In this document: positions 50,921 through 60,078 of the stretch, piece by piece
Layout: each line of letters starts with the position of its first letter
How positions within the stretch are numbered: the first letter of the stretch is position 1
Source of the DNA: Oscillibacter faecalis_A
Lineage (GTDB): Bacteria > Bacillota > Clostridia > Oscillospirales > Oscillospiraceae
Length of the DNA: 64,000 nucleotides
NCBI RefSeq assembly: GCF_029218125.1
Contig: NZ_JARFXX010000005.1
Span: 139,856-203,855 of the forward strand
Direction of reading: 5' to 3'
Translations under genes and position numbers: made by a program
The notes under the pieces: model-generated
Database searches by the model: none
What the model saw: only the letters and a program-made list of their open reading frames with translations
What the model was told of the DNA's origin: nothing

Positions 50921-51757
50921 TTGAATAACTGGATCGTTGGCACGCTGCAATCGGCCTTCGATACATGGAATGAAAAGCTGACGGAGATCTGGAGCCTTGT
51001 CACCACCACGCCGCAGGCATTCCGGGGCGGGGAGATCTGGAATACCATCGTCAGCATCAACGACGGCCTGAAAGCCTTTGGCTACGGTCTGCTGGTGCTG
51101 TTCTTTGCCATGAGCGTGTTCCGCTCTGCCGCCAGCTTTCGTGATTTGCAGCGTCCAGAGTTTGCCCTGCGGCATTTCATCCGCTTTCTGCTGGCCAAAA
51201 TTGCCGTAGGCAGTGCCATGGAACTGATGACCTCTGTGTTCGCTGTCTGCGGCGGCGTGGTGCAGACCATCATGAGCAGTATCGGCGGCATGAGCGCCGC
51301 CAGCGTGACGCTGCCGCAGGAGATCATTGACGCCATTGAGGGAGTGGGCTTCTTTCAGTCTGTCCCCCTCTGGATGGTCACATTCTTGGGGAGCCTGTTC
51401 ATCACAGTATTGTCATTTATTTTGATTATGACCGTCTACGGGCGTTTTTTTCGGCTGTATATGTTTACGGCTCTGGCCCCGCTGCCACTGGCCTCTTTTG
51501 CGGGGGAGGATACCTCTTTTATGGGGAAAGCCTTCCTGAAAAGCTATCTCGGTGTCTGCATGGAGGGTGCTATCGTGGTGCTGGCCTGCCTAATCTTCTC
51601 CGCCTTTGCCGCCAGCGGCGCGCCGATTGCGGATACCTCACTACCCGTTGTTACGATGAGCTGGCAGTATGTGGCGCAGACGATTTTCAATATGCTGATA
51701 TTGGTTGCACTTATCAAGGGGGCGGAACGGATTGCAAAGGAGATGTTCGGGCTATAA
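50921..51757 (+). CDS. VirB6/TrbL-like membrane channel protein
   Basis: 278 residues with about six membrane helices (for example FGYGLLVLFFAMSVF, FLGSLFITVLSFILIMTVYG, GAIVVLACLIFSAFAASGAP) and FTALAPLPLASFAGEDTSFM then GKAFLKSYLGV, the conserved cytoplasmic loop of TrbL/VirB6-like proteins in Firmicutes ICEs. It forms part of the inner-membrane channel. The start is TTG at 50921, 7 nt after GAGGTGAT. Confidence 0.92.
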   Translation: MNNWIVGTLQSAFDTWNEKLTEIWSLVTTTPQAFRGGEIWNTIVSINDGLKAFGYGLLVLFFAMSVFRSAASFRDLQRPEFALRHFIRFLLAKIAVGSAMELMTSVFAVCGGVVQTIMSSIGGMSAASVTLPQEIIDAIEGVGFFQSVPLWMVTFLGSLFITVLSFILIMTVYGRFFRLYMFTALAPLPLASFAGEDTSFMGKAFLKSYLGVCMEGAIVVLACLIFSAFAASGAPIADTSLPVVTMSWQYVAQTIFNMLILVALIKGAERIAKEMFGL

Positions 51758-51787
51758 GAAAACGGCGGGCCGAAGCCCGCCGTTTTT
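51758..51787. terminator. Bidirectional terminator after the VirB6-like gene
   Basis: AAAACGGCGGGC/GCCCGCCGTTTT. It ends the plus-strand transcript and the convergent gene at 51787. Confidence 0.85.
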
Positions 51788-52158
51788 CAGTCCTTATATT
51801 CAGGGATGGGTACGCCGTTGCACAGCTGGAAGCCGGCGATGGTGCGCCCCTCCGCATTGGCACGGTGCAGGTCATCTTTGATCCGTCGCTCAGCCATCCG
51901 AAGCATCTGCTGTTCCTGTACCCACTCCACCACCGGGCGGAGCCAGCAGGACAGCGCCAGCAATCCGAAAAATGCCAGAACTCCGTAGAACACAAAGGGA
52001 TGTGACGCCGCCCATTGGGGGTAAAGGCGGCCTACGCCCAGCCAGACCAGAATAGGCAGAAGTTGCAGTCGCAGGAGCAGGGCGAACACTAACCGGATGG
52101 CAAAGATAAACAGAACAAATGCGGCGAAAGCAAGAAGTACCTGTTGCAGGATCGTCAT
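51787..52158 (-). CDS. Small membrane protein on the opposite strand of the transfer operon
   Basis: 123 residues, not recognised. Two or three hydrophobic helices (LLAFAAFVLFIFAIRLVFAL; FVFYGVLAFFGLLALSCW), then a charged helical segment EWVQEQQMLRMAERRIKDDL. The start is the ATG at 52158, 10 nt after TAGGAGGTTTTT. It is the only minus-strand gene between 29.7 and 60 kb, so it is likely to be controlled separately; entry exclusion or regulation is a guess. Confidence 0.75.
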   Translation of the reverse strand: MTILQQVLLAFAAFVLFIFAIRLVFALLLRLQLLPILVWLGVGRLYPQWAASHPFVFYGVLAFFGLLALSCWLRPVVEWVQEQQMLRMAERRIKDDLHRANAEGRTIAGFQLCNGVPIPEYKD

Positions 52159-52242
52159 AGTAAAAACCTCCTATATTTGGTACTTCTATTATCTCATACC
52201 TCAAAAATTGTGTCAAAAAATCGAAAAATAAATCAATTCAGA

Positions 52243-52276
52243 AGAAATGCGGCTCAATTTGAGACACATTTCGACA
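52243..52276. repeat. Element palindrome, copy 6
   Basis: AAATGCGGCTCAATTTGAGA then CACATTTCGACA, directly before GGAGG of prgI. Confidence 0.85.
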
Positions 52277-52288
52277 GGAGGCAGATAT

Positions 52289-52633
52289 ATGGAAATTAAG
52301 ATACCAAAAGAAGTCCGACAGCACAGCGAGACGATTTTCTTCGGCTTGTCTACCCGGCAGTTCATCTGTGCGGTACTGGCCGTAGGCGTTGCTATCGGCA
52401 CCTACTTTCTGACGAAGGGAGCTATTGGCAAAGAAACCGCCAGCTGGGTGTGCATCGTGGCCGCCGCGCCGCTGGCCGCAGCTGGCTTCTTTCACTATAA
52501 CGGCCTGACCTTTGAGCAGTTTGTATGGGCTGTTATCAAGTCACAGATTTTATGTGCAGGACCGAGGGTGTTCCGCTCTGAAAATCTGTACTGCAAAATT
52601 CTGAACGAGAAGGAGAAAAACATCTATGATTAA
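52289..52633 (+). CDS. prgI: PrgI-family membrane protein
   Basis: 114 residues: IKIPKEVRQHSETIFFGLST at the N-terminus, then two hydrophobic segments (RQFICAVLAVGVAIGTYFLT; VCIVAAAPLAAAGFFHYNGL) and the FEQFVWAVIKSQIL end typical of PrgI. It is the VirB3-like partner of the VirB4 ATPase, whose gene overlaps it by 8 bp. The ATG at 52289 follows ACAGGAGGCAGATAT. Confidence 0.92.
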   Translation: MEIKIPKEVRQHSETIFFGLSTRQFICAVLAVGVAIGTYFLTKGAIGKETASWVCIVAAAPLAAAGFFHYNGLTFEQFVWAVIKSQILCAGPRVFRSENLYCKILNEKEKNIYD

Positions 52634-54953
52634 GACGCTGATTGCCGCTGACCGCAGTGAACGGGAGCGGTTCAGGATTCCCCGGAGCGTCCAGCAATCC
52701 ATCCCCATCCAAAAGATCTATCGGGACGGTATCTGGCAGACCGGCGGCAAGTTCAGCCGCACCTGGCGTTTTGCGGATATTAACTATGCACTGGCCTCCC
52801 ATGACGATCAACGGGATATGTTCACTTCCTACTGCGGTGTGCTGAACAGTCTGCCTACGGATGCCACCACAAAAATCACCATCAACAACAGACGGTTGAA
52901 CGGCGCAGACTTTCGCCGCAGTATCCTGATGCGGGAGCGTGGGGACAGTCTGGACGGTTACCGCAGGGAGTACAACAGCGTCCTGACCGACAAGGCCGCA
53001 GAAAGTAATGACCTCATTCAAGACAAGTACATTACGGTTTCGGTGCCCCGGAGAAGCATAGAGGAGGCCCGCACCTTCTTCCACCGGGTAGACGCTGACC
53101 TTGGGAAAAATTTTGGGCGCTTGGAGAGCGCTGCAAAAGCACTGGATAATCAGGAGCGTCTGCGAATCTTCCATGATTTCTTCCGCCCCGGTGAGGAAGA
53201 GCATTTCCGCTTTGATCTCAGTGATGCCATGAAGAAAGGGCATGACTTCCGGGATTACATCTGCCCAGATGGGCTGTGCTTCAAAGCAGACCACTTCGAG
53301 ATGGGCGGCAAAGTTGGCCGTGTTCTGTTTTTGCGGGACTATGCCAGCTACATCAAGGACGAGATGATTTCTAAGTTGTCTGATTTCCCGCAAAACCTCA
53401 TGCTGTCCATCGACATTCTCCCTATTCCCATCGACGAGGCCATCCGGGAGGTGCAGAGCCGTATCCTCGGCATCGAAGCGGATATTGCTCGGTGGCAACA
53501 GCGCCAGAACAGCCGCAATAATTTCACGGCCAGCATCCCCTATGAGCTGGAGTAGCTGCGGGCGGAGACGAAGGAGTTTCTGGATGACCTGAGTACCCGC
53601 GACCAGCGGATGATTTTTGCCAATGTCACCATCGTACACATGGCGGACACGCTGGAGCAGCTGAACACCGACACGGAGACGCTGCAAGCGATTGGGCTGG
53701 AGCAGGCGTGTCAGTTCTCCGTTCTGCGATACCAGCAGGAGGACGGGTTGAATACGGCTCTGCCCTATGGCCTGCGCCGCATCAAGACCACCCGCACACT
53801 GACAACTGAATCTACCGCCGTTTTAATGCCGTTCCGCGTTCAGGAGATCCAGGATGCGGGCGGTATTTATTATGGCGTCAATGCCGTAAGCAAAAATCTT
53901 TTGATCTGCAACCGAAAGAAGCTGCTGAACCCACACGGCTTTGTGCTGGGCGTATCGGGCAGTGGCAAGTCCTTCAGCATGAAGGAGGCTATCACCTTTA
54001 TTGCCCTCTCTACCAATGACGATATTATTATGATCGACGCCGAGCGCGAGTATGGCGAGCTGACGCGGGCACTGCAAGGGGCGGTGCTGGAAATCTCTCC
54101 ATCCAGCCCGCACCACATCAATCCGCTGGATATTAACCGGGGCTATGGAGCCGGGGAGAACCCGGTGGCTATGAAGTCCGAATTGATGATGAGCATTTGC
54201 GAGCAGCAGATGGGTGTCGGTCAGCTGGGGGCGTTCCATAAATCCATCATTGACCGTTGTACCGCCAATATCTATCACGATTTCATCAAGAGCGGCGGCG
54301 AAGGCAGGATTCCGACTCTCCCGGATTGGCGCAACGAGGTCAAGCGGCAGCCGGAGCGTGAAGCACAGGAATTGGCCCTTGCATCGGAGCTGTTCGTGGA
54401 GGGCAGCTTGAATATGTTTGCCCATGAAACCAATTTTGATATTGATAACCGTATCGTCTGCTTTGACCTCTACGAGATGGGTGAACAGCTCAAGCCCACG
54501 GCGCTGAATGTGGTGCTGGAGACGATCCAGAACCGCGTGGCGGCAAATCGGCTGGCCGGAAGGTACACATGGGTATTCGTGGACGAGGTGTATTTGTTCT
54601 TCAAGTATTACTACTCCGCACAATTTCTCTACAAGTGCTGGAAACGCTTTCGCAAGTACGCCGCTGCCATGACCGCCGCCACGCAGAATATTGAGGAATG
54701 TCTGCGCTCGGAAACGGCCCGCTTGATGCTGGCCAACAGCGAGTTTTTGATCCTGCTCAATCAGGCGGCAACTGACCGGGCGGAGCTGGCGAAGCTGCTG
54801 CATATCTCGGAAACGCAGATGAGCCATGTGACAAATGTGGAGGCCGGTCACGGCCTTATGCGGATCGGCAGCTCCATCATCCCCTTCGTCAATGAGTTTC
54901 CCCGTGACGGCGCCCTTTATCGCCTGATGACCACAACGCCGGGGGACAAATGA
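52626..54953 (+). CDS. VirB4-like ATPase with one in-frame TAG codon
   Basis: 775 codons in a single frame, interrupted only by TAG at 53553-53555 (codon 310). Before it: typical N-terminal VirB4 region (GDSLDGYRREYNSVLTDKA; KYITVSVPRRSIEEARTFFH). After it: DQRMIFANVTIVHMADTLEQ, Walker A GVSGSGKS around 442-449, IMIDAEREYGELTRALQGAV, Walker B VFVDEVYLFF and a MTAATQNIEECLRSETARLM motif. The stop falls in PYELE*LRAETKEFLDDL, where family members usually have glutamine. If the TAG is not read through, the element lacks a full secretion ATPase and cannot transfer itself. Overlaps prgI. Confidence 0.9.
53553..53555 (+). other. In-frame TAG in virB4
   Basis: GAG-TAG-CTG between codons for YELE and LRAETKEF. 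One C-to-T change from CAG would explain it. The frame on both sides is intact. Confidence 0.85.
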
Positions 54954-54957
54954 GCAT

Positions 54958-54989
54958 TGTCGAAATTCGTCTCAAATCGAGACACATTA
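54958..54989. repeat. Element palindrome, copy 7
   Basis: TGTCGAAATTCGTCTCAAAT then CGAGACACATTA; left arm slightly degenerate. Between virB4 and the NlpC/P60 gene. Confidence 0.8.
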
Positions 54990-55004
54990 AGGGGGTGTAC
55001 CGGA

Positions 55005-56909
55005 TTGCCGGAATTTAAGGAGAAGCCTAAAATGGGCCAGCCCAAGAGCAAGCGTGCCGCTATGCTTGATCCCCACCACCGGGCTATGGTGCTGAAGGAG
55101 AAGTACCGCCAGCAGTTGGCGGAGCGTCAGAAACCGGAATCAGACAGTGCGGAAACACAGGCTGTCGATGAAGTGGAGGGTGCTGCTAACTGGGCGGTGG
55201 ACACGGTGCAGGATCGTGCGGCGCAGGTGCCGAGGGTAAGGCAAAAACCGCCGATAAAGGAAAAATCGTCTGCGAGTATTCCGCGTGAGCGTAAAGCAAA
55301 TGAGCAAACCGCCGCTTCGCGGGAACCCCCTGCAAGATACACAGTGCCTAAAAATAAAAACTTCTTGGAGACTTCTTCCGCTGAAGAAGCAAGGCCACTG
55401 GATGAGAAGCAGCAGTTTGAAGCACGTCGCCAGTTCGTAGCGGACAAGCAGAAGAGCAAGCTGCTTTCGGAACGGCGGGCCGTTCATTCTGTGGAGGAGC
55501 CGCCTGCTTTCTGTGACGCTGAATGGGAGCCGGTTTCACCGTCAAAGACGGATACGCCGAAGTACGGCACTTTCAAAGAGAAGAAACGGTTTGCCGTGAA
55601 CGATCATAGCAGAAGCAAGCCAGAAAAGTCCCTGCCTGCTCCAAAGGTTAAGCGTACATCCTTCAAGACTGCGGCAAAGCCGATATCAGCAGCACCGAAA
55701 ACCGCTTCGCAGCAACAGATCCACCAGACTGCGGCACAGGCAAAAAAGACCGCCAAGACAGCGGTAGAGCTGTTCAAGCGGGCAGCTGGGATGCTCCGCC
55801 GTGCCGCCGCTGCCTTGATCTCCGCACTGGCCGGTTTCGTTGGCGGCACGGTGGTTTTGGTGGCGCTGGTGGTCATTATCATCATCGCGGCTGTGGCAAG
55901 TTCCCCCTTTGGGCTGTATTTTGCGGCAGAGCGTAACGCACCGGATACTGTGTCGGTAGCTGAGGCCGTGGCGCAGGTGAATATCGCCTACAACGCCAAG
56001 CTGGAGGAGTTGCAGGCCGGAGACTATGACAGCATCGACATTCAAGGGCAGACCCCGGACTGGCCGGAAGTGCTGGCTGTCTTTGCAGCTAAAACCGCAG
56101 GCACGGATAATGGCGTGGATGTGGCCACGCTGGATGCTGACCGGGTAGCCCGCCTGACCGCCGTATTCTGGGATATGACGAAGATCACCTCTTGGGTGGA
56201 GACGATAAACCATCCCGGAAGTGGAGACGATGATGGTTGGACGGAGTACATTTTGCATATTACCATCACGCCGAAAACAGCGGATGAAATGCGGACAATC
56301 TATGTATTTACGAAGTACCAGAATGAAGCCTTGGACGAGCTGTTAGCAGACCGGACCACGCTGGCTTCGCTGGCCTCCAGCCTGACCATCACCAATGCGG
56401 ATGCAGAGGAAGTTCTTCAGAACCTCCCGGCAGACCTTTCCCCGGAGCGCCGGGCGGTCATCCAAAATGCTCTGATGCTTTACGGAAAAGTTTCGTATTT
56501 TTGGGGCGGGAAATCACTGGTGCTTGGCTGGGACAGCCGCTGGGGGCAGCTTCGTCAGGTCACAGCCGCAGGCAGCTCCACCACCGGCACCTATCGGCCT
56601 TACGGACTTGACTGCTCAGGTTTTGTCGATTGGGCCTTTTACAACGCCACGGGCGGCAGCTACATCATCGGACATGGCGGCGGCGCCACCATGCAGCACT
56701 CGTATTGCACTGATATTTCATGGTCGGATGCACAGCCCGGTGACTTGGTGTTTTACCCGGACAATTCCCATGTCGGCATTATCTGCGGCAGAAACGAGAA
56801 TGGAAATCTGTTGGTGATCCACTGCGCCAGCGGCGCAAATAATGTGGTCATTACCGGCACAAGTGGTTTCATTTCCGTTGCGCGGCCGGATTACTTTTCA
56901 GATAATTGA
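55005..56909 (+). CDS. NlpC/P60 peptidoglycan hydrolase of the transfer system
   Basis: 634 residues from TTG 55005, 8 nt after AGGGGGTG; the frame further left crosses the palindrome. Residues 1-270 are charged and low-complexity, cytoplasmic. One membrane helix (about 285-312, AALISALAGFVGGTVVLVAL) follows. The extracellular part has a spacer domain, then an NlpC/P60 domain with the catalytic cysteine in GLDCSGFVDWAFY, histidine in DNSHVGIICG and IHCASG. The architecture equals VirB1-like/CwlT-like hydrolases that open the wall for the conjugation channel. No separate lysozyme domain is visible. Confidence 0.92.
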   Translation: MPEFKEKPKMGQPKSKRAAMLDPHHRAMVLKEKYRQQLAERQKPESDSAETQAVDEVEGAANWAVDTVQDRAAQVPRVRQKPPIKEKSSASIPRERKANEQTAASREPPARYTVPKNKNFLETSSAEEARPLDEKQQFEARRQFVADKQKSKLLSERRAVHSVEEPPAFCDAEWEPVSPSKTDTPKYGTFKEKKRFAVNDHSRSKPEKSLPAPKVKRTSFKTAAKPISAAPKTASQQQIHQTAAQAKKTAKTAVELFKRAAGMLRRAAAALISALAGFVGGTVVLVALVVIIIIAAVASSPFGLYFAAERNAPDTVSVAEAVAQVNIAYNAKLEELQAGDYDSIDIQGQTPDWPEVLAVFAAKTAGTDNGVDVATLDADRVARLTAVFWDMTKITSWVETINHPGSGDDDGWTEYILHITITPKTADEMRTIYVFTKYQNEALDELLADRTTLASLASSLTITNADAEEVLQNLPADLSPERRAVIQNALMLYGKVSYFWGGKSLVLGWDSRWGQLRQVTAAGSSTTGTYRPYGLDCSGFVDWAFYNATGGSYIIGHGGGATMQHSYCTDISWSDAQPGDLVFYPDNSHVGIICGRNENGNLLVIHCASGANNVVITGTSGFISVARPDYFSDN

Positions 56910-57003
56910 CTTTTTTCGACGGAGAAATACATTGCAAATCGAGGGGGTATCCTATATACTATGAATATAAAAAGAGCATTTTTGGCCGACAGGAGGAGAT
57001 ACC

Positions 57004-57339
57004 ATGCTGAAGCTGGAAATCAAATTTAACGATGCTCAGATGCGAGCGGAGCATAAGTATGCTCCGGAGTCTATCTATGCCGCGTTGGACAAATCCTTCA
57101 CCAAGTATGGTTTTCGCAGAGAAACGCTCTCTGATGGGACGATCTGCTATTACGGAAATGGGATGCCTCGTGACTACGGTACTTTTGGCCGGCTCATCAC
57201 CACTCTGAAGGACAAAGAATGGTTTATGGCCTACCTTGTCAAATGGCTTTGGTACAATAGTGATGACGGTGAAAACGAAACAGACTTCACTGTGGAGGAT
57301 GTTCTCTATCACTATGCCCACCGTGAGAGCGCTGCATAA
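57004..57339 (+). CDS. Hypothetical ICE protein, 111 residues
   Basis: Soluble, begins MLKLEIKFNDAQMRAEHKYA, with YGTFGRLITTLKDKEWFMAY and VEDVLYHYAHRESAA. Not recognised. The ATG at 57004 follows AGGAGGAGATACC; a TATACT box lies at 56954. It overlaps the next gene by one base, so they are coupled. Confidence 0.75.
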   Translation: MLKLEIKFNDAQMRAEHKYAPESIYAALDKSFTKYGFRRETLSDGTICYYGNGMPRDYGTFGRLITTLKDKEWFMAYLVKWLWYNSDDGENETDFTVEDVLYHYAHRESAA

Positions 57340-57674
57340 TGGCGAGGAAAGAAGCCAAGCGTTTTAAGGCTCTCTACTTTGATTTGCGAATCAAGGATTT
57401 GGAGGAATACTACTCCAAAACTCGGCCAAAGGGCGCTTACGAATTGATAAAAAAGTTCCTGACGAACCGGAATTTTTCCCATGAACAGTATTCCGGCTAC
57501 CATTCCCGTTACAAAACAACGGATTTGGAGATATTCGATCTGATTCACGATATGAGCGATACTTTCCCGTGGCTCCAGCACTGCGTCAATCACTTTGAAG
57601 TGACCAACGTGGGGACTAACCATGATCTCATGGGGCTGTTCGTTGAAGAAGTCGAAGATCCCGTCAGTCTGTGA
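57339..57674 (+). CDS. Hypothetical ICE protein, 111 residues
   Basis: Soluble and charged; RFKALYFDLRIKDLEEYYSK, YELIKKFLTNRNFSHEQYSG, HDMSDTFPWLQHCVNHFEVT. The early FDLRIKDLEEYYSK segment resembles VapD-like toxins of the Cas2-like fold (weak similarity by eye), which with its small partner upstream would allow a toxin-antitoxin pair. I cannot confirm this. Start shared with the stop of the preceding gene (TAATGG). Confidence 0.65.
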   Translation: MARKEAKRFKALYFDLRIKDLEEYYSKTRPKGAYELIKKFLTNRNFSHEQYSGYHSRYKTTDLEIFDLIHDMSDTFPWLQHCVNHFEVTNVGTNHDLMGLFVEEVEDPVSL

Positions 57675-57678
57675 TTGC

Positions 57679-57710
57679 TGTCGAAATGTGTCTCGAATTG
57701 AGACATATTA
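57679..57710. repeat. Element palindrome, copy 8
   Basis: TGTCGAAATGTGTCTCGAAT then TGAGACATATTA, followed at once by GGCTCACGC..GTGAGTC hairpin-like sequence (57716-57748). Confidence 0.8.
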
Positions 57711-57777
57711 TTTCAGGCTCACGCTACCGTACCCGGTGGCGTGAGTCTGATTTTATTATGGATGAATTGTCGAAATG

Positions 57778-57800
57778 CGTCTCAAACGGAGACGCATTTT
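57778..57800. repeat. Element palindrome, copy 9
   Basis: TGTCGAAATGCGTCTCAAAC then GGAGACGCATTTT; lies 68 bp after copy 8. Confidence 0.8.
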
Positions 57801-57933
57801 GCAAGGATATTTCCCCTGTTGATATTCTTGTTGATGGATTTTATTGCAACTGCTTTTGCGGTATGGTACGATGAATCCAGACAGGCAACATGAACACGGC
57901 TTCTATATGTACTGGAGGAGGTGTAAACGGCCA

Positions 57934-58401
57934 ATGGCATACGATAAAGAAAAACGATATAGCATAGAAACCATCAGCATTTATTATAAGAACGCCAATG
58001 ATATGGTGATAATAGGATGCTTCAACGATCCGCATGGACCAAGAAGAGAATGTGGTCAGCCCTATGTAATTAGGGAATCTGTATCTCCCGAAAAACTTGG
58101 CTCCATTCTCAGTAATCTCTATGATAAGTGCTTGCAATTCTCGAAAGACGATTTATCCAAGCAGCCACCTCCGTTTACACAGGCTACAGGCATAAAAAGT
58201 TGGACTAAATTCGCCAAAGGACGGAAAGTAATCAATATTGAGTGGAATCATAATGGAAACGTACTCCTCGAACGATGGAAGTGGTATCCAGATGGCGGGT
58301 TTGGGCCTGATGAATTGAGTAAGCATATAGAAATGGTTGCGGCAGGTAACTTTACAACTGAGATGGGAAATGCTGTTTTTTCTTTAATTGCTCAATCATA
58401 G
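57934..58401 (+). CDS. Hypothetical protein
   Basis: 155 residues, soluble, not recognised: SIETISIYYKNANDMVIIGC, INIEWNHNGNVLLERWKWYP. The start ATG 57934 lies about 11 nt after GGAGGAGGTG; the frame from 57844 lacks such a site. AT-rich compared with the transfer genes. Confidence 0.7.
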   Translation: MAYDKEKRYSIETISIYYKNANDMVIIGCFNDPHGPRRECGQPYVIRESVSPEKLGSILSNLYDKCLQFSKDDLSKQPPPFTQATGIKSWTKFAKGRKVINIEWNHNGNVLLERWKWYPDGGFGPDELSKHIEMVAAGNFTTEMGNAVFSLIAQS

Positions 58402-58433
58402 GAAAATCGTAATTTCAGGGGGGTATAAAGCGT

Positions 58434-58886
58434 ATGGCTCACTTGAAACCCAAGCGGTTACTTCTTATCGGCCTAATTGTTATCATCTTTTGTGTGCTTG
58501 CGGCGATGACACCTTTGGGAGCGCGGACCGCTATGATGATCCGGTTCCAGGTTGCAGAACTGTCAGCCGACGATTCTAATGACGAATACAACATGGATTT
58601 AGGGCGCTTCTATGTGCGGAATCAGAAAACGATTCACAGCCTGAAACGGATGCTTTTCCGAACTTCATGTGAAAGAAAATCCTCGCAGGAAAGCGGTTGC
58701 ACATCCGAGGCTCCAAGTTACTATTTGGGGGAACGATGCTTCGGCGTTGATGTGTTCTATGACTATCAGTTTGGGCCTGTCAGATACCTTTTTGTGTTCA
58801 AGGACTCTGATTACCGTGCTTGGCGCGCCTATATTGATTCCGTATACCATTCCGGAGGAACGGGAACTGGTATGGTGATAGACTGA
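58434..58886 (+). CDS. Hypothetical membrane-anchored protein
   Basis: 150 residues with an N-terminal membrane helix (LLLIGLIVIIFCVLAAMTPL) and an extracytoplasmic domain (FGVDVFYDYQFGPVRYLFVF). No family recognised. The ATG at 58434 follows AGGGGGGTATAAAGCGT. Confidence 0.7.
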   Translation: MAHLKPKRLLLIGLIVIIFCVLAAMTPLGARTAMMIRFQVAELSADDSNDEYNMDLGRFYVRNQKTIHSLKRMLFRTSCERKSSQESGCTSEAPSYYLGERCFGVDVFYDYQFGPVRYLFVFKDSDYRAWRAYIDSVYHSGGTGTGMVID

Positions 58887-58949
58887 CCTGAATAATCAGG
58901 AGATGTAGTGTCCTTCCGTCGATATTATCTTTTTGATTAAGGAAACTTT

Positions 58950-59120
58950 ATGAACTGGAAAAATGAAGTTTTAGGTATTATCCATGACGTTCCGCGAAAA
59001 AGAATACTGCCTAAGGAACCAAAGGAAAGAAGAAAAACCATCCGAATTTATTTGGCTGTTATGATAGCATTTATAGCGCTGTCATGGCTCATAACCTTCA
59101 TTGGTCACTTGCTTGGCTGA
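58950..59120 (+). CDS. Small single-helix membrane protein, 56 residues
   Basis: MNWKNEVLGIIHDVPRKRIL, a basic stretch, then one hydrophobic helix (IYLAVMIAFIALSWLITFIG). The ATG at 58950 follows TTAAGGAAACTTT. Not recognised; possible small membrane regulator. Confidence 0.6.
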   Translation: MNWKNEVLGIIHDVPRKRILPKEPKERRKTIRIYLAVMIAFIALSWLITFIGHLLG

Positions 59121-59262
59121 TAAAGTAAAGACGTAAGATATGGGAAAATTATCCAGTGACGTGGAGACCTCCTCCTGCGTCGGACTTCAATATTACGAAA
59201 AGGCCTGATGAATTATAAAACTATTACAAGGAGCCATTCATATCTTTACAGAACGGCCAGAC

Positions 59263-59799
59263 TTGGCGGCAAAATCAATATGCCGGGAATTGGCGAGGAA
59301 AGATGACGTCGGTTTTGGCTGCGAGTATGTTCCGGAATCGACAGTAATTCAATACCCACACGCTGTATCATATTTTTGCCATTTAGGGTTGGCCTATGAC
59401 TATATTGCACAGATATATTCCAAGAGACGCCATGCCCCTGTCCTTGTGAGCATTGTTGGTCGAATGGCCGGGTATGGAGTGACAGAATCTCAGGCTCTTA
59501 GACTGTACTGGGGATTTGATGGGGAGTGTATTTCAAGCATTGAAACGATGAGTGATGGAAACACCATTACAGTACATGAAGAAGAGCTTGATGTACTAAA
59601 AACGAAGTTTGGCAACTTGCTTCCCAACAATTCAGTCCTGTTTTCAGCTCTCGGAAAAGAACCGCCTATAGATATTTCACTGAAGCTATCAACCGAACTT
59701 GGAGTGTTTCTGGGCAGTACAGCATTGGATGACCACCTCAAGAACCTGACTCTAAAAAAGCAGTTTGAACACGGTAAACTATATATTAACAACGATTAA
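59263..59799 (+). CDS. Hypothetical protein with uncertain start
   Basis: 178 residues from TTG 59263; soluble, no recognised family (AVSYFCHLGLAYDYIAQIYS; APVLVSIVGRMAGYGVTESQ). AAGGAG at 59228-59233 lies too far from this TTG but 8 nt before an in-frame ATC at 59242, so the true start may be non-standard. Confidence 0.6.
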   Translation: MAAKSICRELARKDDVGFGCEYVPESTVIQYPHAVSYFCHLGLAYDYIAQIYSKRRHAPVLVSIVGRMAGYGVTESQALRLYWGFDGECISSIETMSDGNTITVHEEELDVLKTKFGNLLPNNSVLFSALGKEPPIDISLKLSTELGVFLGSTALDDHLKNLTLKKQFEHGKLYINND

Positions 59800-59826
59800 A
59801 CGCTTTTCAGAGTTATGAACGAAGCA

Positions 59827-59960
59827 GCCGTACATACCGCACGGAACGGGCAATATAGAACAGAAAACCATGCAATCATTGAAAATACAGACACTGTCGA
59901 AATGAGTCTCAATTCGAGACTCATTTCGTCTATATGCGTTCACCGTAGATTTTGAAGCGT
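59827..59960. repeat. ~130-bp repeat A with element palindrome, copy 10
   Basis: Contains CATACCGCACGGAACGGGCA and the palindrome TGTCGAAATGAGTCTCAATT at 59895-59930 with 15-bp arms. The whole stretch recurs at 61706-61845, on the other side of the minus-strand sigma/anti-sigma pair. Confidence 0.8.
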
Positions 59961-60078
59961 CTTTCTGATTTTCAAAACAGTATGACCATTAAAGAGCTTA
60001 GAAAGAAATAATTCCATGCAAGAAAGCCAGGGCGGATAAAATACGCCCTGGCTTCTCATTATTATGTGTATATTTTGA

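Noticed and set aside
35086..53555. Recoded genetic code with TAG as an amino acid throughout
   Set aside because: Many genes in the window, including pilin, ATPase D and neighbouring ICE genes, end in TAG with no sensible continuation, so TAG is a stop here.
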